Source: Erigeron canadensis
Taxonomy: Eukaryota > Streptophyta > Magnoliopsida > Asterales > Asteraceae
Direction of reading: 5' to 3'
Assembly (NCBI RefSeq): GCF_010389155.1
Contig: NC_057769.1
Coordinates: forward strand, 33,465,548-33,529,547
DNA: 64,000 bases
Below are positions 22,374 through 32,071 of this stretch, piece after piece (position 1 is the stretch's first letter; each line of letters begins with the position of its first letter). The translations under genes were made by a program, and so were the position numbers. Below the pieces are notes generated by a model, which was not told where the DNA came from, did no database searches, and was given only the letters and a program-made list of their open reading frames with translations.

Positions 22374-23354
22374 TCAGGATGTTGTCTCTTTTTCATCCTT
22401 AGTAGTAACCATCAATAGCGCTGGTTTGTCATCATCGAACACAAGGTTTGCTTTTTCTTCTCCATGGTTTGGTTTTGGACAATTTGCAGCAAAGTGTCCA
22501 AAATCTTGACAGTTATAACATTGTACGTCCTTAAGTTGTCTTCTTGGATAGTTTTGATCTCCAGGGCTTTTCTTCCATCTATCGAAACTATCTTCATTTC
22601 TATTATCTCTCATGAATCTTCCTTGGCCTCTTCCTCTTGTCTGATTACCACCTCCTCGTTTATTATTTCCATAGTTGCGTTCATAATTTCTGCCATTCCC
22701 TTGGCGTGTGAACAACAACTTCTCACTATTATCTTCTCCACTTTCTTTTCTAAACTTAAGCCTTTCTTCGTAAGTCTTAAGTTTCCCAATAACCTCCTCC
22801 AATTTCGCTTCCTTAAAATCAACAACCATTTCAATGGTTGCTACTATTGGTATAAACTTATCTGGCACTGCGTTGAGTATTTTCCGTACTTTCGTTTGTT
22901 CATCAAATGTCAGTCCACATGTAGCAGCCTTTGTAATAATACTCATCATCTTTCCGGCAAATGAATCTATTGATTCATCTTCTTTCATCACGAGTCTCTC
23001 AAATTCTGATTTCAATTGTTGCGAGTGTGTTTGTTGCACGTCTTCTGTTCCAACAAATCTGGCCTTTAGTGAGTCCCAAATTTGTTTTGCTGTTTCACAT
23101 CCCGCAACTTGCATTTGTAGATCTTCTGGCAATCCTTGAAATAGATACGCTGATGCAGAACTATCTTTCTTTACATCGATCTCCTTTGATGTACTCGTTT
23201 CTTCTAACAAACCCCATACTCCATTTGCCACTAATATCTTCTTCATTCTTATGGCCCATAAGGTATAGTTCGTATTGTTTAGAATTGGACATTGATAGGA
23301 TGATAACGGTATGTCAACAACATGATTGTTGTTTCCATTTTTATCTCCTGCCAT
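22374..23354 (-). CDS. Copia-type Gag (UBN2 family) with CCHC zinc knuckle
   Basis: This is a 326-residue retrotransposon capsid/nucleocapsid protein. It begins MAGDKNGNNNHVVDIPLSSY and carries the gag helices typical of UBN2/DUF4219 proteins (NYTLWAIRMKKIL, QIWDSLKARF, LMKEDES-like region, ILNAVPDKF). A basic Gly/Arg-rich stretch follows, then one zinc knuckle CYNCQDFGHFAANC. It ends with TGA in the same frame as the following coiled-coil ORF. It has no linked Pol. It would package its own RNA and rely on a related autonomous copia element. Confidence 0.88.
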   Translation of the reverse strand: MAGDKNGNNNHVVDIPLSSYQCPILNNTNYTLWAIRMKKILVANGVWGLLEETSTSKEIDVKKDSSASAYLFQGLPEDLQMQVAGCETAKQIWDSLKARFVGTEDVQQTHSQQLKSEFERLVMKEDESIDSFAGKMMSIITKAATCGLTFDEQTKVRKILNAVPDKFIPIVATIEMVVDFKEAKLEEVIGKLKTYEERLKFRKESGEDNSEKLLFTRQGNGRNYERNYGNNKRGGGNQTRGRGQGRFMRDNRNEDSFDRWKKSPGDQNYPRRQLKDVQCYNCQDFGHFAANCPKPNHGEEKANLVFDDDKPALLMVTTKDEKETTS

Positions 23355-24143
23355 ATCTTTTCGATTTGGTTTTCTTCTAAAACCAAGATAATTCTAACAA
23401 TTGTTGAACTTAACTTTCGTCTAACCACAATAATTCTTCAAACAATTCCAACGTTTTCCTAACGCGAATTGTAATAAGAAAATTCTATATTTTCCTTTAT
23501 CTATTCTTCTAATAGAAATAAAAATTAACAAGTATAGAAAAGGTAATAATAAAACCTGTTAATGTTTATTCCCTGGGCTTTCACTTATAATTTGGTGGGC
23601 TTCTCTTCAAAACAAATGTCACGCCCTTTAATCCAAAAAAAAAAACTGCTCGTTCCTTTTTTTTATTCCCAAATGTTCTTCACGCTTGTTCCTGTTCCTT
23701 CTTCTTTCTGTACGAAAATTAGGGCTTTTCTTTTTTCTCCCTTCTGATCAAATGATGGTGGTGGTTAATCGGTGTTATACTTATACAACGGTGGTAGTTT
23801 TCTTCCTTTCTTGCTCTTCTGATGATGATGGTTACTCTGTTCTTTCTCTTTTCCAGCATGGCAGCGACGGTTTCTTTTCTTCTCAGGCAACACACGGGCG
23901 GCGGTTACTCCCTCGCACAACCGGTATGTTTCTCTTTCTCGCTTTTCTTTCTAAATCCTTTTCTGTTAATTGATTCCCTAAATCAATTTGATCTTAGTCT
24001 CTGTCTTCTCTTTCGATCGGTTTCTCTCGATCACTTTTCTCTCGATTGATTCCCTGAATCAAATCGGTTCTTTTCTCTGTCTCTCTTCTCTAAGCGATCC
24101 TTCCTTGAATCGCTGCTCTTCTTCTCTGGTTCGAACGACCTTG

Positions 24144-24155
24144 GCTCTGATACCA
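24144..24155 (-). other. Primer-binding site, initiator tRNA-Met
   Basis: The minus strand reads TGGTATCAGAGC one base inside the 5' LTR, complementary to the 3' end of plant initiator tRNA-Met as in copia elements. Confidence 0.9.
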
Positions 24156-24156
24156 C

Positions 24157-24470
24157 TGTTGGTCCCTCGTCCCTCTCACTCACAAACACAGAACAGAACT
24201 AAAACTATTCTTCTTATATCACCATACGTCTTTTACAAATGGTTTACACACATATATAGTTTTCCAATAGACACTACGAACCATCATACCTCTTCACTAA
24301 TAGGTATGAATATCTAACATACACAACTTTTCCTAAATGACACTTCCCTTCACTAACTAACTGTCTAACCGAAAATAACTTCCATTCGGTTGTAGACTTT
24401 ATTGTTGACACTATAGACCCCTTAACTTATATACGTAACTTCCATGAATTGATAAATTAGTATCTCAACA
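24157..24470 (-). repeat. 5' LTR of the TR-GAG element
   Basis: 314-bp partner of 21345-21658. It is bounded inside by the primer-binding site and outside by the CTCAT target duplication. Confidence 0.92.
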
Positions 24471-25014
24471 CTCATTAAAACTATCAAAACTATCTTCATT
24501 TAGAAAAGTTTAAACAAGAACCTCAAAGAAAAATATGTATGCACATTGCATGCAGATATAGATTATCTGGCCTGCTATCCAACCATCCTTCTTACTCTGT
24601 CCCATAATCTGACCGGACCTAAAAGGTATAACAAAAAAATCATTGATAACACAATAATATGGGACCAGCATAATTTGAAATATTTAAAAACTCATTAAAA
24701 GATAAAAATCCACCTACTTCTTTATTTCAGAAATCTGGTTTCTTCGAGCAATATCTATAACCAAACTCCAGTAATCATTTGCCTTTTCTTCTATTTCCTC
24801 AATTTCATTAAAAGGACGAATCAATTCCATGTTATCTCCTAAATTCATCCCTGCAGCTTTCAAGACCTCAATCGAGTAATCTCCAGCATCTCGGATTTTT
24901 AGCAAATCTACATCCATTCGGTTGTTTAAAAGTGCAAACCAATCAGCTATTAAAAGTTTTACTTTACAACCAGCCGAAATCAGCTTATTAACATTAATGA
25001 TCTTTATAACACCC

Positions 25015-26562
25015 TGATATGTCATACTTTATAACCATTTCCCACAATGTATTTAGTTGCTTTTGTATGGAATTTGAGTCGTTATCGTATACATTTGGTG
25101 CGTTTATGGTATGTGTAAGTGATTTCAGGTTATAGCACGCGAGACAGATAATAATGGCCAAAAAACGACTTAAAGAAGGATCAAGTGGAGTTCGTGGATG
25201 AACCGGGTGAAAGATATAGTGAAAAAGAATGTTAAAATGAAGAAATTGTGATGAAATGAGCTTAACACCCGTTACATGACTTAACTGCCGTTAGGGGCTT
25301 GCCATGGCCATGATTGTGTTACCCACTGTAACGGCCATTAGAGAAGTTAACGGCCATTAAGACCTGAAGGACTGATGGTATCATGATAAAAGCTGACGGG
25401 CATTAGTTACTTAACGGGCATTAGACGGGATGCAACCTTGTAACGGCCATGACAAATAGTAACGGCCGTTACACCCTGATGACATATAAATACTATTTTT
25501 CATTCCTTTGGACGAGATTCTTAGCACTCAAACCGATTTTAGGGTTTTCAAAAGTCAATTTTCATTCCCTTGAACATCTTGGAAGATCTTAATCTTGCTT
25601 GGATTCATCTCATCATTTCAATTACAATAAAAGCACTCAATTGGATTGATTTCTTCATTCGGTACAACATGATTTCAATAATTACTGATTGTTTTTATCT
25701 TTTCATTATGAGTAGCTAATCGTTTCATCATCCATCTTGATGAAGTGAAACAATATGTAAGGATTGCACTATTTTATTAATTCAAAGTTGATTTAAATTA
25801 TCTTTGTGTCGAGATCTTGATGATTTAATTCCTTATTAATTATTATTTTGATATTGGTGGCATATGTGTTCTTCGTTAGTGGTACTAGTTGAATACTTAT
25901 GTGATTTTCAATTAATTGTTTGTCTATAAACAGTTATCACTAGTTTATGGTATGATAGTGAATGTCATTTAATAAAAGGAGTTATTTTGTCAACGTGTTG
26001 TGTAACGGTTGGTGGTACCACGTTATCTTCACATAGGTACAATTGTTAATTGGATAGTCAAATAAACTAGTTAGTTAGGGAAATTGTTTTAAGCATTGGT
26101 GGTACCGGCTTTTACAAAAGAACTGATTAATTAGGTGATTAAAATGATTTTACAAACGTTGGTGGTACCAGTTTGTGTCTTTATTTTGTCACGATTATCT
26201 TTGTCAACTTAATTGAATTTGGACCTCATTTTTGTGCAATCTGAATATGTTGTCGAGCAAAATCAAGATGGATGACTTTTAAATCTCTTTTGTCATAAAA
26301 AAACACCAAATTCTCTTTTCGATTAATCCTGAGGGATTACTAACTCTTACTACTAACTTTTGCAAAGTGACAACTCGGTCACAAAACCCTCTTTTAATCT
26401 GAATCACTTTATTGTAACATTTGCTTAATAAGTCCTTGTGTTCGACCTCGGTTTACCAAGTCAACTATATTCCATACGAACGGGTTCACTGCCCGCAAGT
26501 GTGTAGTAATCAGTAGCTAGGTATTTCGTGTTTATAAATTTAAGACTAGAAAATACACATCA
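25015..26562 (+). repeat. 5' LTR of the Athila-like element
   Basis: The LTR runs from TGATATGTCATAC to AATACACATCA. The U3-like region (~25270-25480) repeats TAACGGCCATTA and related motifs. A second region (~26005-26180) repeats GTTGGTGGTACCA three times. No second copy occurs in the window. Confidence 0.75.
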
Positions 26563-26568
26563 AGTTTT

Positions 26569-26586
26569 TGGCGCCGCTGCCGGGGA
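26569..26586 (+). other. Primer-binding site, tRNA-Asp
   Basis: TGGCGCCGCTGCCGGGGA lies 6 bp after the LTR. It matches the complement of the plant tRNA-Asp 3' end with one mismatch, as in Athila and Tat lineages. Confidence 0.85.
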
Positions 26587-26757
26587 CTTAAGCTTAAGTA
26601 GTTGTTTGATTTAGTGGTTCGATCCTTTCTTGCATTCACTTTTGAGGAAGTTAATTGTTTTATTAGATAGATTTTATTTTTGTTTTTAATTTATTTCTTT
26701 GTCCCAGGTGCGGTTAACGTTTTGTCTTGTGGTAATTGTGCAGGTTCTTAGTAGTTG

Positions 26758-27942
26758 ATGAACACAAGAGCTTCTGGAAAACCTTTGGTTAGTCCTCAGT
26801 CTAATCCAGGAAGAGCCAGACGTCGCTTATTGTCACTCAACAACACGGAGACCTCTACATCTAACAGGATAGATCCAGAAACTGCAGAGCAAGACCAAGA
26901 GGACATTGATTTGGATCAACATTATTCGAAGAAAGATTCACCGACAGGGATCCATTTCAACACTGATTTCTTAGAATCCGGTGGTGTTTTAAAGTCAGGT
27001 GGTAGTTCAGAAGAGGAAGATAATAAGGGCAAGAATTCTGAACCTGGTTCAACAGTAATTCTTCGGGTAAATCAACCAGCTCAGGCAAGAAGAATGGGTG
27101 ATCAAGAGCCACCAGTCAACCCCAACAACCGTCTTTACAGGGATCGTAGGAGAAACATACCGGCCAACCGTGGCAATGCTATTCGTTCTCCAGCCACCGG
27201 GTTGAATTTTAATCTTAAAGGAAATCACTTGAAAAGTGTTGAGGAAGAGAAGTTCAATGGAGTGACAAACAGTGATCCTTACGGCCATTTGGAAAGGTTT
27301 GAAAAGATTTGCAGGTTTTACAATTATGGCAAAGGACAGAATGATATCGTGAAACTTGAGCTCTTTCCACTTACTCTTTGTGGAGAGGTAAAAGCTTGGC
27401 TCAAGGAACAACCGGATGACTTGTACTCCACATGGGCTGAACTTCGGGAAGACTTCATTGATGAGTTCTATTCTATAAGAACTCAAAGACAACTAGAGAA
27501 TAAGATCAGGGCATTCACTCAAGATGCAGGTGAAGATGTAGTTGATGCTTGGAAGCGTTACAAGGAAATGCTCCGAAATTGTCCAGGTCATAATATGATT
27601 ACTGAAGCAGTGGTTGAGATCTTCTATGATGGTTTGCTTAGGAAAACTAGAAGGGAACTTGCAGGTGCATTCGGAGGTAGTTTGAACAATGTGACTCCAA
27701 GTGAAGGTTACAAGATCCTCGATGACATGGCAAAGGAGTTCTTTATCCGAGAAGAAACCCAAAGTAGGAGATCAGGAAGTAAGACTGTTGCTAAGGTGGA
27801 AAGTGGTGAAGAGTCAAGGTTAGTTGCTAAAGTAAAGGCACTCTCGAAGCAAATGAATGAGAGGTTTGACAGCCAAGATGCAAGGTTCAAGAGCATAGAG
27901 AGAGATGTTAATGTCATAGCCGATGGATGCTACTACTGTTGA
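26758..27942 (+). pseudogene. Athila-like Gag, N-terminal part
   Basis: It starts at ATG 26758 (MNTRASGKPLVS). The gag core is FNGVTNSDPYGHLERFEKIC, LELFPLTLCGEVKAWLKEQP and EFYSIRTQRQLENKIRAF. A TGA at 27940-27942 falls inside the zinc knuckle (CYYC, stop, then DMHYSEDC), so nucleocapsid function is lost. The frame continues with a second stop near 27982. Confidence 0.8.
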
Positions 27943-28993
27943 GACATGCACTATTCAGAAGATTGTCCGGACAAGCCGGCTTAGGAAGTTAGTTATGTGC
28001 AGAATCAACAGCAGGGAAACTTTAACCAGAACACCGGTTATCAAAACCAGCAATCAGGTACTTCTTATCCCTCATCTTCTTTTAACACTAACGATTCTGG
28101 GTTTGGTGGGAACAGGTTTAGCAGGTTCAACAATCAGCAAAACGCAACCGCTGAATTGAGAGACATTATGAAGGACTTGATCAGTGCTCAGAAAGCAACT
28201 AACGAGAAAGTGGAAGAACAATCCAAGAAGATGCTTTCTGCATGGGATTCTATGACTACTCGTCTGGACGGTTTGGCTCATAAGCTGGATCAAAGTACAA
28301 AGAGCACTCAAGCTACGTTCCAGGATTTAGAAGCTAAGATCGAAAGGCTAGGAAACCTAAATAGGCAGCCCGGTACTCTACCGAGCAATACTCAACCAAA
28401 CCCTAAGCCACAACTGAACAACCAAGGATCGGGACCGAAGTACACTCCTCCGAATGCTCGAAACGAATATGTTAATGCAATCACAACTCGATCAGGTAAC
28501 ACTTATAACTCAGTTAATCTTTTCCCTAATAATGTTACCCCAATTGTGCAGGTGCATGAAGAAGAGGAGCAGGCTGATGAAGAAGTAGAGATGGAGCCGA
28601 ACCCAGCCGTGCATAATCCGACCGTTCCATCTAAACAGGCTGAAAAACCGGAAGTAAAGCCTTACAAGCCAAAAATTCCATTCCCTCAGAGATTGGTGAA
28701 AGAGAAGCTAAAAAAGTAGATGGAGAAGTTTGTAAGTCATCTAAGTAAGTTGCACATTAATATACCATTTTTAGATGCAATTGTGCAGATGCCAGGTTAT
28801 GCAAAGTGTTTGAGGCAAATCTTAATGAATAAGAAAAATCTGGCGGGGGTGACAACTACAGTGCTTGAGGATGTTTGTTCAGCAGCAGTGACAGGTAAGT
28901 TACCTGAAAAACGGGGAGACCCAGGTAGTTTTACTATCCCTTGTACGATTGGTAATTTATCAGTTAAACGCGCGTTAAATGATTCGGGAGCGA
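27943..28993 (+). pseudogene. Athila-like Gag-protease, interrupted
   Basis: It is in the same frame as the preceding Gag. After TAG (~27982) it reads VQNQQQGNFNQNTGYQNQQS, a Gln/Asn-rich linker, then YKPKIPFPQRL, a TAG at 28717-28719, and a capsid-like HINIPFLDAIVQMPGYAK. It ends in the aspartic protease motif LNDSGASI, where the GTATT target site of the younger element begins (28994). Confidence 0.75.
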
Positions 28994-28998
28994 GTATT

Positions 28999-31435
28999 TG
29001 TAACACCCTGAGCTAGGGCTCGAAATATTACGGAAATCATATAGCACAAGGAGGGATTATCGTAGGCAACTAAATGACATTAATGAATTCGGTGAATCCA
29101 CAACAAGTCAAATATTCAAACAATGCACAAGGAGCAAATGACCATCAAAGTTTACAAAAGAGAATTCTAGAGATGGCTATCGATCCTAAGCATTAATCCA
29201 AAAGTGGGCGTATGAATCCTTGATCCATAAAGTCCATGCCCGAAACCAAAAGCTACACCAGATCATGCATCACATCCTTGAACCACCTGATTACCTGAAA
29301 AGTGTTCTACAAGTCAACACGAGGTTGGTGAGTTCGTAGTGGTGGCCCATGATGAACCACCGACCATAACCACATATCATAAAACAAGAACAATTATCAC
29401 ATACAAGTAGTCTTACACGTCATCCAACCAATGCATCACTATATAACAAACGTATAAGAACAATCAATGCAATGTCAATGCCATGATGTGAATGATATGC
29501 ATGCCAAACCAAAATACATATAATATGTAGGGCCATTATGCCATCTATGCAACGATACTCACAGGTCATCACCATGACCATTGTGGCATCTCAAAAACGT
29601 CGGCGAATATACGTCTATAACCCGGATGACCAACACCAGTGTATACGTCTATACCTGGATAAACACATTTGTCTCAACAGACAACCAAATCATCTCAAAG
29701 CAACCAACACAATGCAAGCCCAACAATCCATCAATCCAACATCCAATAACCAACAATATGATCAAACTATACATACATACACTTGAGAGGGCTTGCTTTC
29801 AAAGAGTCCTCGATGTTTGTATACAGGGTGTACCAGCGGCTAACCCTCCACATCTCAAACCTTTTGAACGCGAAGTCGACTTCCATGTATGTACATCTAA
29901 TCTAAATATAACCTTTCTCAATACCAACATACACAAAACATTTCAATGATTCATCCATCAATCATCATTCAATCAACAAATAATTAATTCAAACAAATAA
30001 ACACACAATGTACACTTTTCAGCCCGAATCTCAATAGAGTAGGGAGATACGAACTCACCTTGATTGGCAAAAGAGGCTAATATCGAATTAAGATGAGATT
30101 ATAGGTGATTATAGTGCTCCACGCGTCCACAACCTAGTAATGTTTACAAGACATGCATTATTCACCAAAGACGATTCTCTAACTAGGTTTTAGCTTTAGT
30201 TTATGGCTTTGAAAGACTTTCGGGACCCAACATGGTCGTTAGGGAGGTCATGTAATAGTTTGTAACCAAAATGAAGTCGCCCCAAGGTCGCCTCATTCTC
30301 AAACATAAGTTATATGTTTATTTAGTTTATGTTAATGTCTTGAATTAGGTTCCAAAGAGGACACCCAACTTTAAACGACTCGTTTGTCATGTGTAGGGCA
30401 CCAATAAGGTCATAAGAGTACATTCCGGAAAGGTCGGGACGATCCTAGGATGTTAGAACTAAAGCTAGGAAAAAGTTAAGTGATTTAAGCCCCCAACTGC
30501 GCCGCAACTTATCGCTGCGCCGCAGCTGAAAAACAGACTCGTGAAGCTGCGCAGCAGCTTAACTAGCTGCGCAGCAGCTGAAAAACAGAATTGTGAAGCT
30601 GCGCAGCAGCTTAACTAGCTGCGCAGCAGCTCACCCAGTTCAGCATCAGCAACCCATTTCGACCTAAACACACCAAAACTAACCCATAACTCATTTTTGA
30701 CACCCAAAATCGATTTGTGAAGCATCAAAACTCAATATGAAGCATAATTAAGCATGTTTACACATGAATAACCCAAACCCACTTCAAAATCTTTCTTCAA
30801 AACACCAAACTCAAGTTCAAATTCGGTTTAACCCATTACTAACCCTAGACAAACCCTAATTCGACTTTTGACCCGATTTGTGACCCGAAAATGTTTTGGC
30901 ACAACTATAGGTACATTTACTAACATGAAGTGAAGGTCATAGAGTAGAATTTACTTACCAAAAGCTTCACAAATCCTCAAACCCGAATTTTGATTCAAAT
31001 GAGGTCATTTCTTACACTTTGGAACCCAAGTTTTTGATATGAAGTTAAAATGGTGATAAGATTTATTATTCTTGCATTAACTAAGCTTGAATTTCCATGA
31101 ACTATGAATTAAATTAGAGAGAGAGAGTGAAAGGAGAGTGTGTTCTTGGGAGTAAAGAAGAGAGAGATAAGAAGAATAAGGGAAGGAAAGGATAAGGTGG
31201 GTGGGGGTTGGGTTGACTAAGGTGGGTCATGGGTCAAGACTTTGATCCATGGGTTGACCCGTCAACATAACTAATTAGTTCAAAACCCACGACATTACAT
31301 CTAGCACACCGTCAACCGGCTCATTGAGTATACAATTAGTCATTTAACCACAAGATGGATTTAAAGATATCATTAACTACTATAATTCATAACATGATAC
31401 TTAAAGTCAACGGGTCAAAATTCATGGATGTTACA
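28999..31435 (-). repeat. 3' LTR of the Tekay-like element
   Basis: 2,437 bp, from TGTAACACC to GATGTTACA in plus-strand reading. By eye it differs from the partner by two single-base indels and one substitution. Small ORFs inside (e.g. 29581-29949) recur identically in the partner and are not genes. Confidence 0.92.
30495..30640. repeat. Palindromic minisatellite in LTR
   Basis: AGCTGCGCAGCAGCT and near copies are repeated about five times, alternating with TTAAC and GAAAAACAGA spacers. It is GC-rich within an AT-rich LTR. The other LTR repeats it at ~38431-38570. Confidence 0.8.
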
Positions 31436-31447
31436 TTATTCCCCCGA
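31436..31447 (-). other. Polypurine tract
   Basis: The minus strand reads ATCGGGGGAATAA directly before the 3' LTR, which fits the orientation of the element. Confidence 0.7.
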
Positions 31448-31480
31448 TAAAAGGATTTCGTCCCGAAATCTAATAAAACA

Positions 31481-32071
31481 CTAATTATTAAACAAATCCG
31501 GGTACTTGGACTTCATATGATCCTCACGCTCCCAAGTGAACTCGGCTCCGCGTCTAGCATTCCATCTAACCTTAACAATGGTATAACGCTTGTTCTTGAG
31601 CTTTTTGGTTTGACGGTCCAAGATCTCTACCGGCTCCTCCACAAAATTTAAATTCTTATCCACCCGAATTTCATTCATAGGCACATGTTGTGTCGGGTCC
31701 GCCAAGCATTTGCGTAGGTTGCAAATGTGGAAGACATCATGTACTCCCCCAAGTTCTTGTGGCAATTCCAACCGATAAGCAACCTTCCCAACCCGTTCAA
31801 TAATCTTAAAAGGACCGATATACCTTGGCCCGAGTTTGCCTCTCTTCACAAAACGGATAACACCCTTCCATGGCGACACCTTCAACAATACATAATCCCC
31901 CGCTTCAAACTCTAGCGGTCGCCGCCTCACATCGGCATACTTCTTTTGTCTTTCACGGGCCAATTGCAATCTCTCCTTGATTTGGTAGATCACCTTTGTT
32001 GTTTCCACCACAATCTCCGGTCCAATGAGTTGGCTTTCACCGATCTCCGCCCAAGCTAGGGAGATCGGCAA
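31481..32071 (-). CDS. Integrase C-terminus and chromodomain (shifted frame)
   Basis: This is the continuation of the polyprotein after a frameshift near 32060, where the main ORF stops just after the GRVCRSP motif. It contains the integrase C-terminal [21 protein letters not shown] and a terminal chromodomain with [33 protein letters not shown]. The chromodomain directs integration to particular chromatin in this lineage. The ATG at 32071 is probably not a natural start. Confidence 0.85.
   Translation of the reverse strand: MPISLAWAEIGESQLIGPEIVVETTKVIYQIKERLQLARERQKKYADVRRRPLEFEAGDYVLLKVSPWKGVIRFVKRGKLGPRYIGPFKIIERVGKVAYRLELPQELGGVHDVFHICNLRKCLADPTQHVPMNEIRVDKNLNFVEEPVEILDRQTKKLKNKRYTIVKVRWNARRGAEFTWEREDHMKSKYPDLFNN

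Larger units (their letters stand above)
21345..24470 (-). mobile_element. Young TR-GAG type LTR retrotransposon
   Basis: Two 314-bp LTRs (21345-21658 and 24157-24470) differ visibly at one base. A 5-bp target duplication CTCAT lies at 21340-21344 and 24471-24475. Minus-strand orientation is shown by the primer-binding site TGGTATCAGAGC and by the purine tract TTAGGGAGGAG abutting 21658. The 2.5-kb interior encodes only a copia-type Gag with a C-terminal coiled coil. No protease, integrase or reverse transcriptase is present, so it must be mobilised in trans. It lies in an intron of TyrRS copy B. Confidence 0.92.
20044..25013 (-). pseudogene. Tyrosyl-tRNA synthetase copy B, disrupted
   Basis: Exons on the minus strand are 25013-24717 (GVIKIINVNKL, LLIADWFALLNN), 24618-24522 (IMGQSKK, YICMQCAYIFFFE), 21311-21206 (ADICQIGMDQQTVNALERKF), 21101-21040, 20601-20459 (YCPS, NPCLQYIKYIVFPWFNE), 20341-20236 (DYTSCEELFADYEKGLLHPG) and 20104-20044 (VREHFKNDKDANKLL). 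Relative to copy A, the fifth exon is 21 bp shorter. The lost seven codons remove the GQSKMSK loop needed for Tyr-adenylate formation. Exon 1 with the HIGH motif is missing because an Athila-like LTR begins at 25015, directly against the exon 2 acceptor. A gag-only LTR element sits in the intron at 21345-24470. It is a clear pseudogene. Confidence 0.8.

Noticed and set aside
22006..22509. Ser/Phe-rich plus-strand ORFs opposite Gag
   Set aside because: They are complement-strand artefacts of Lys/Glu-rich coiled-coil coding.
29538..29949. Overlapping 82- and 122-codon ORFs
   Set aside because: They lie inside an LTR, recur at 37474-37885, and have no domain or codon signal.
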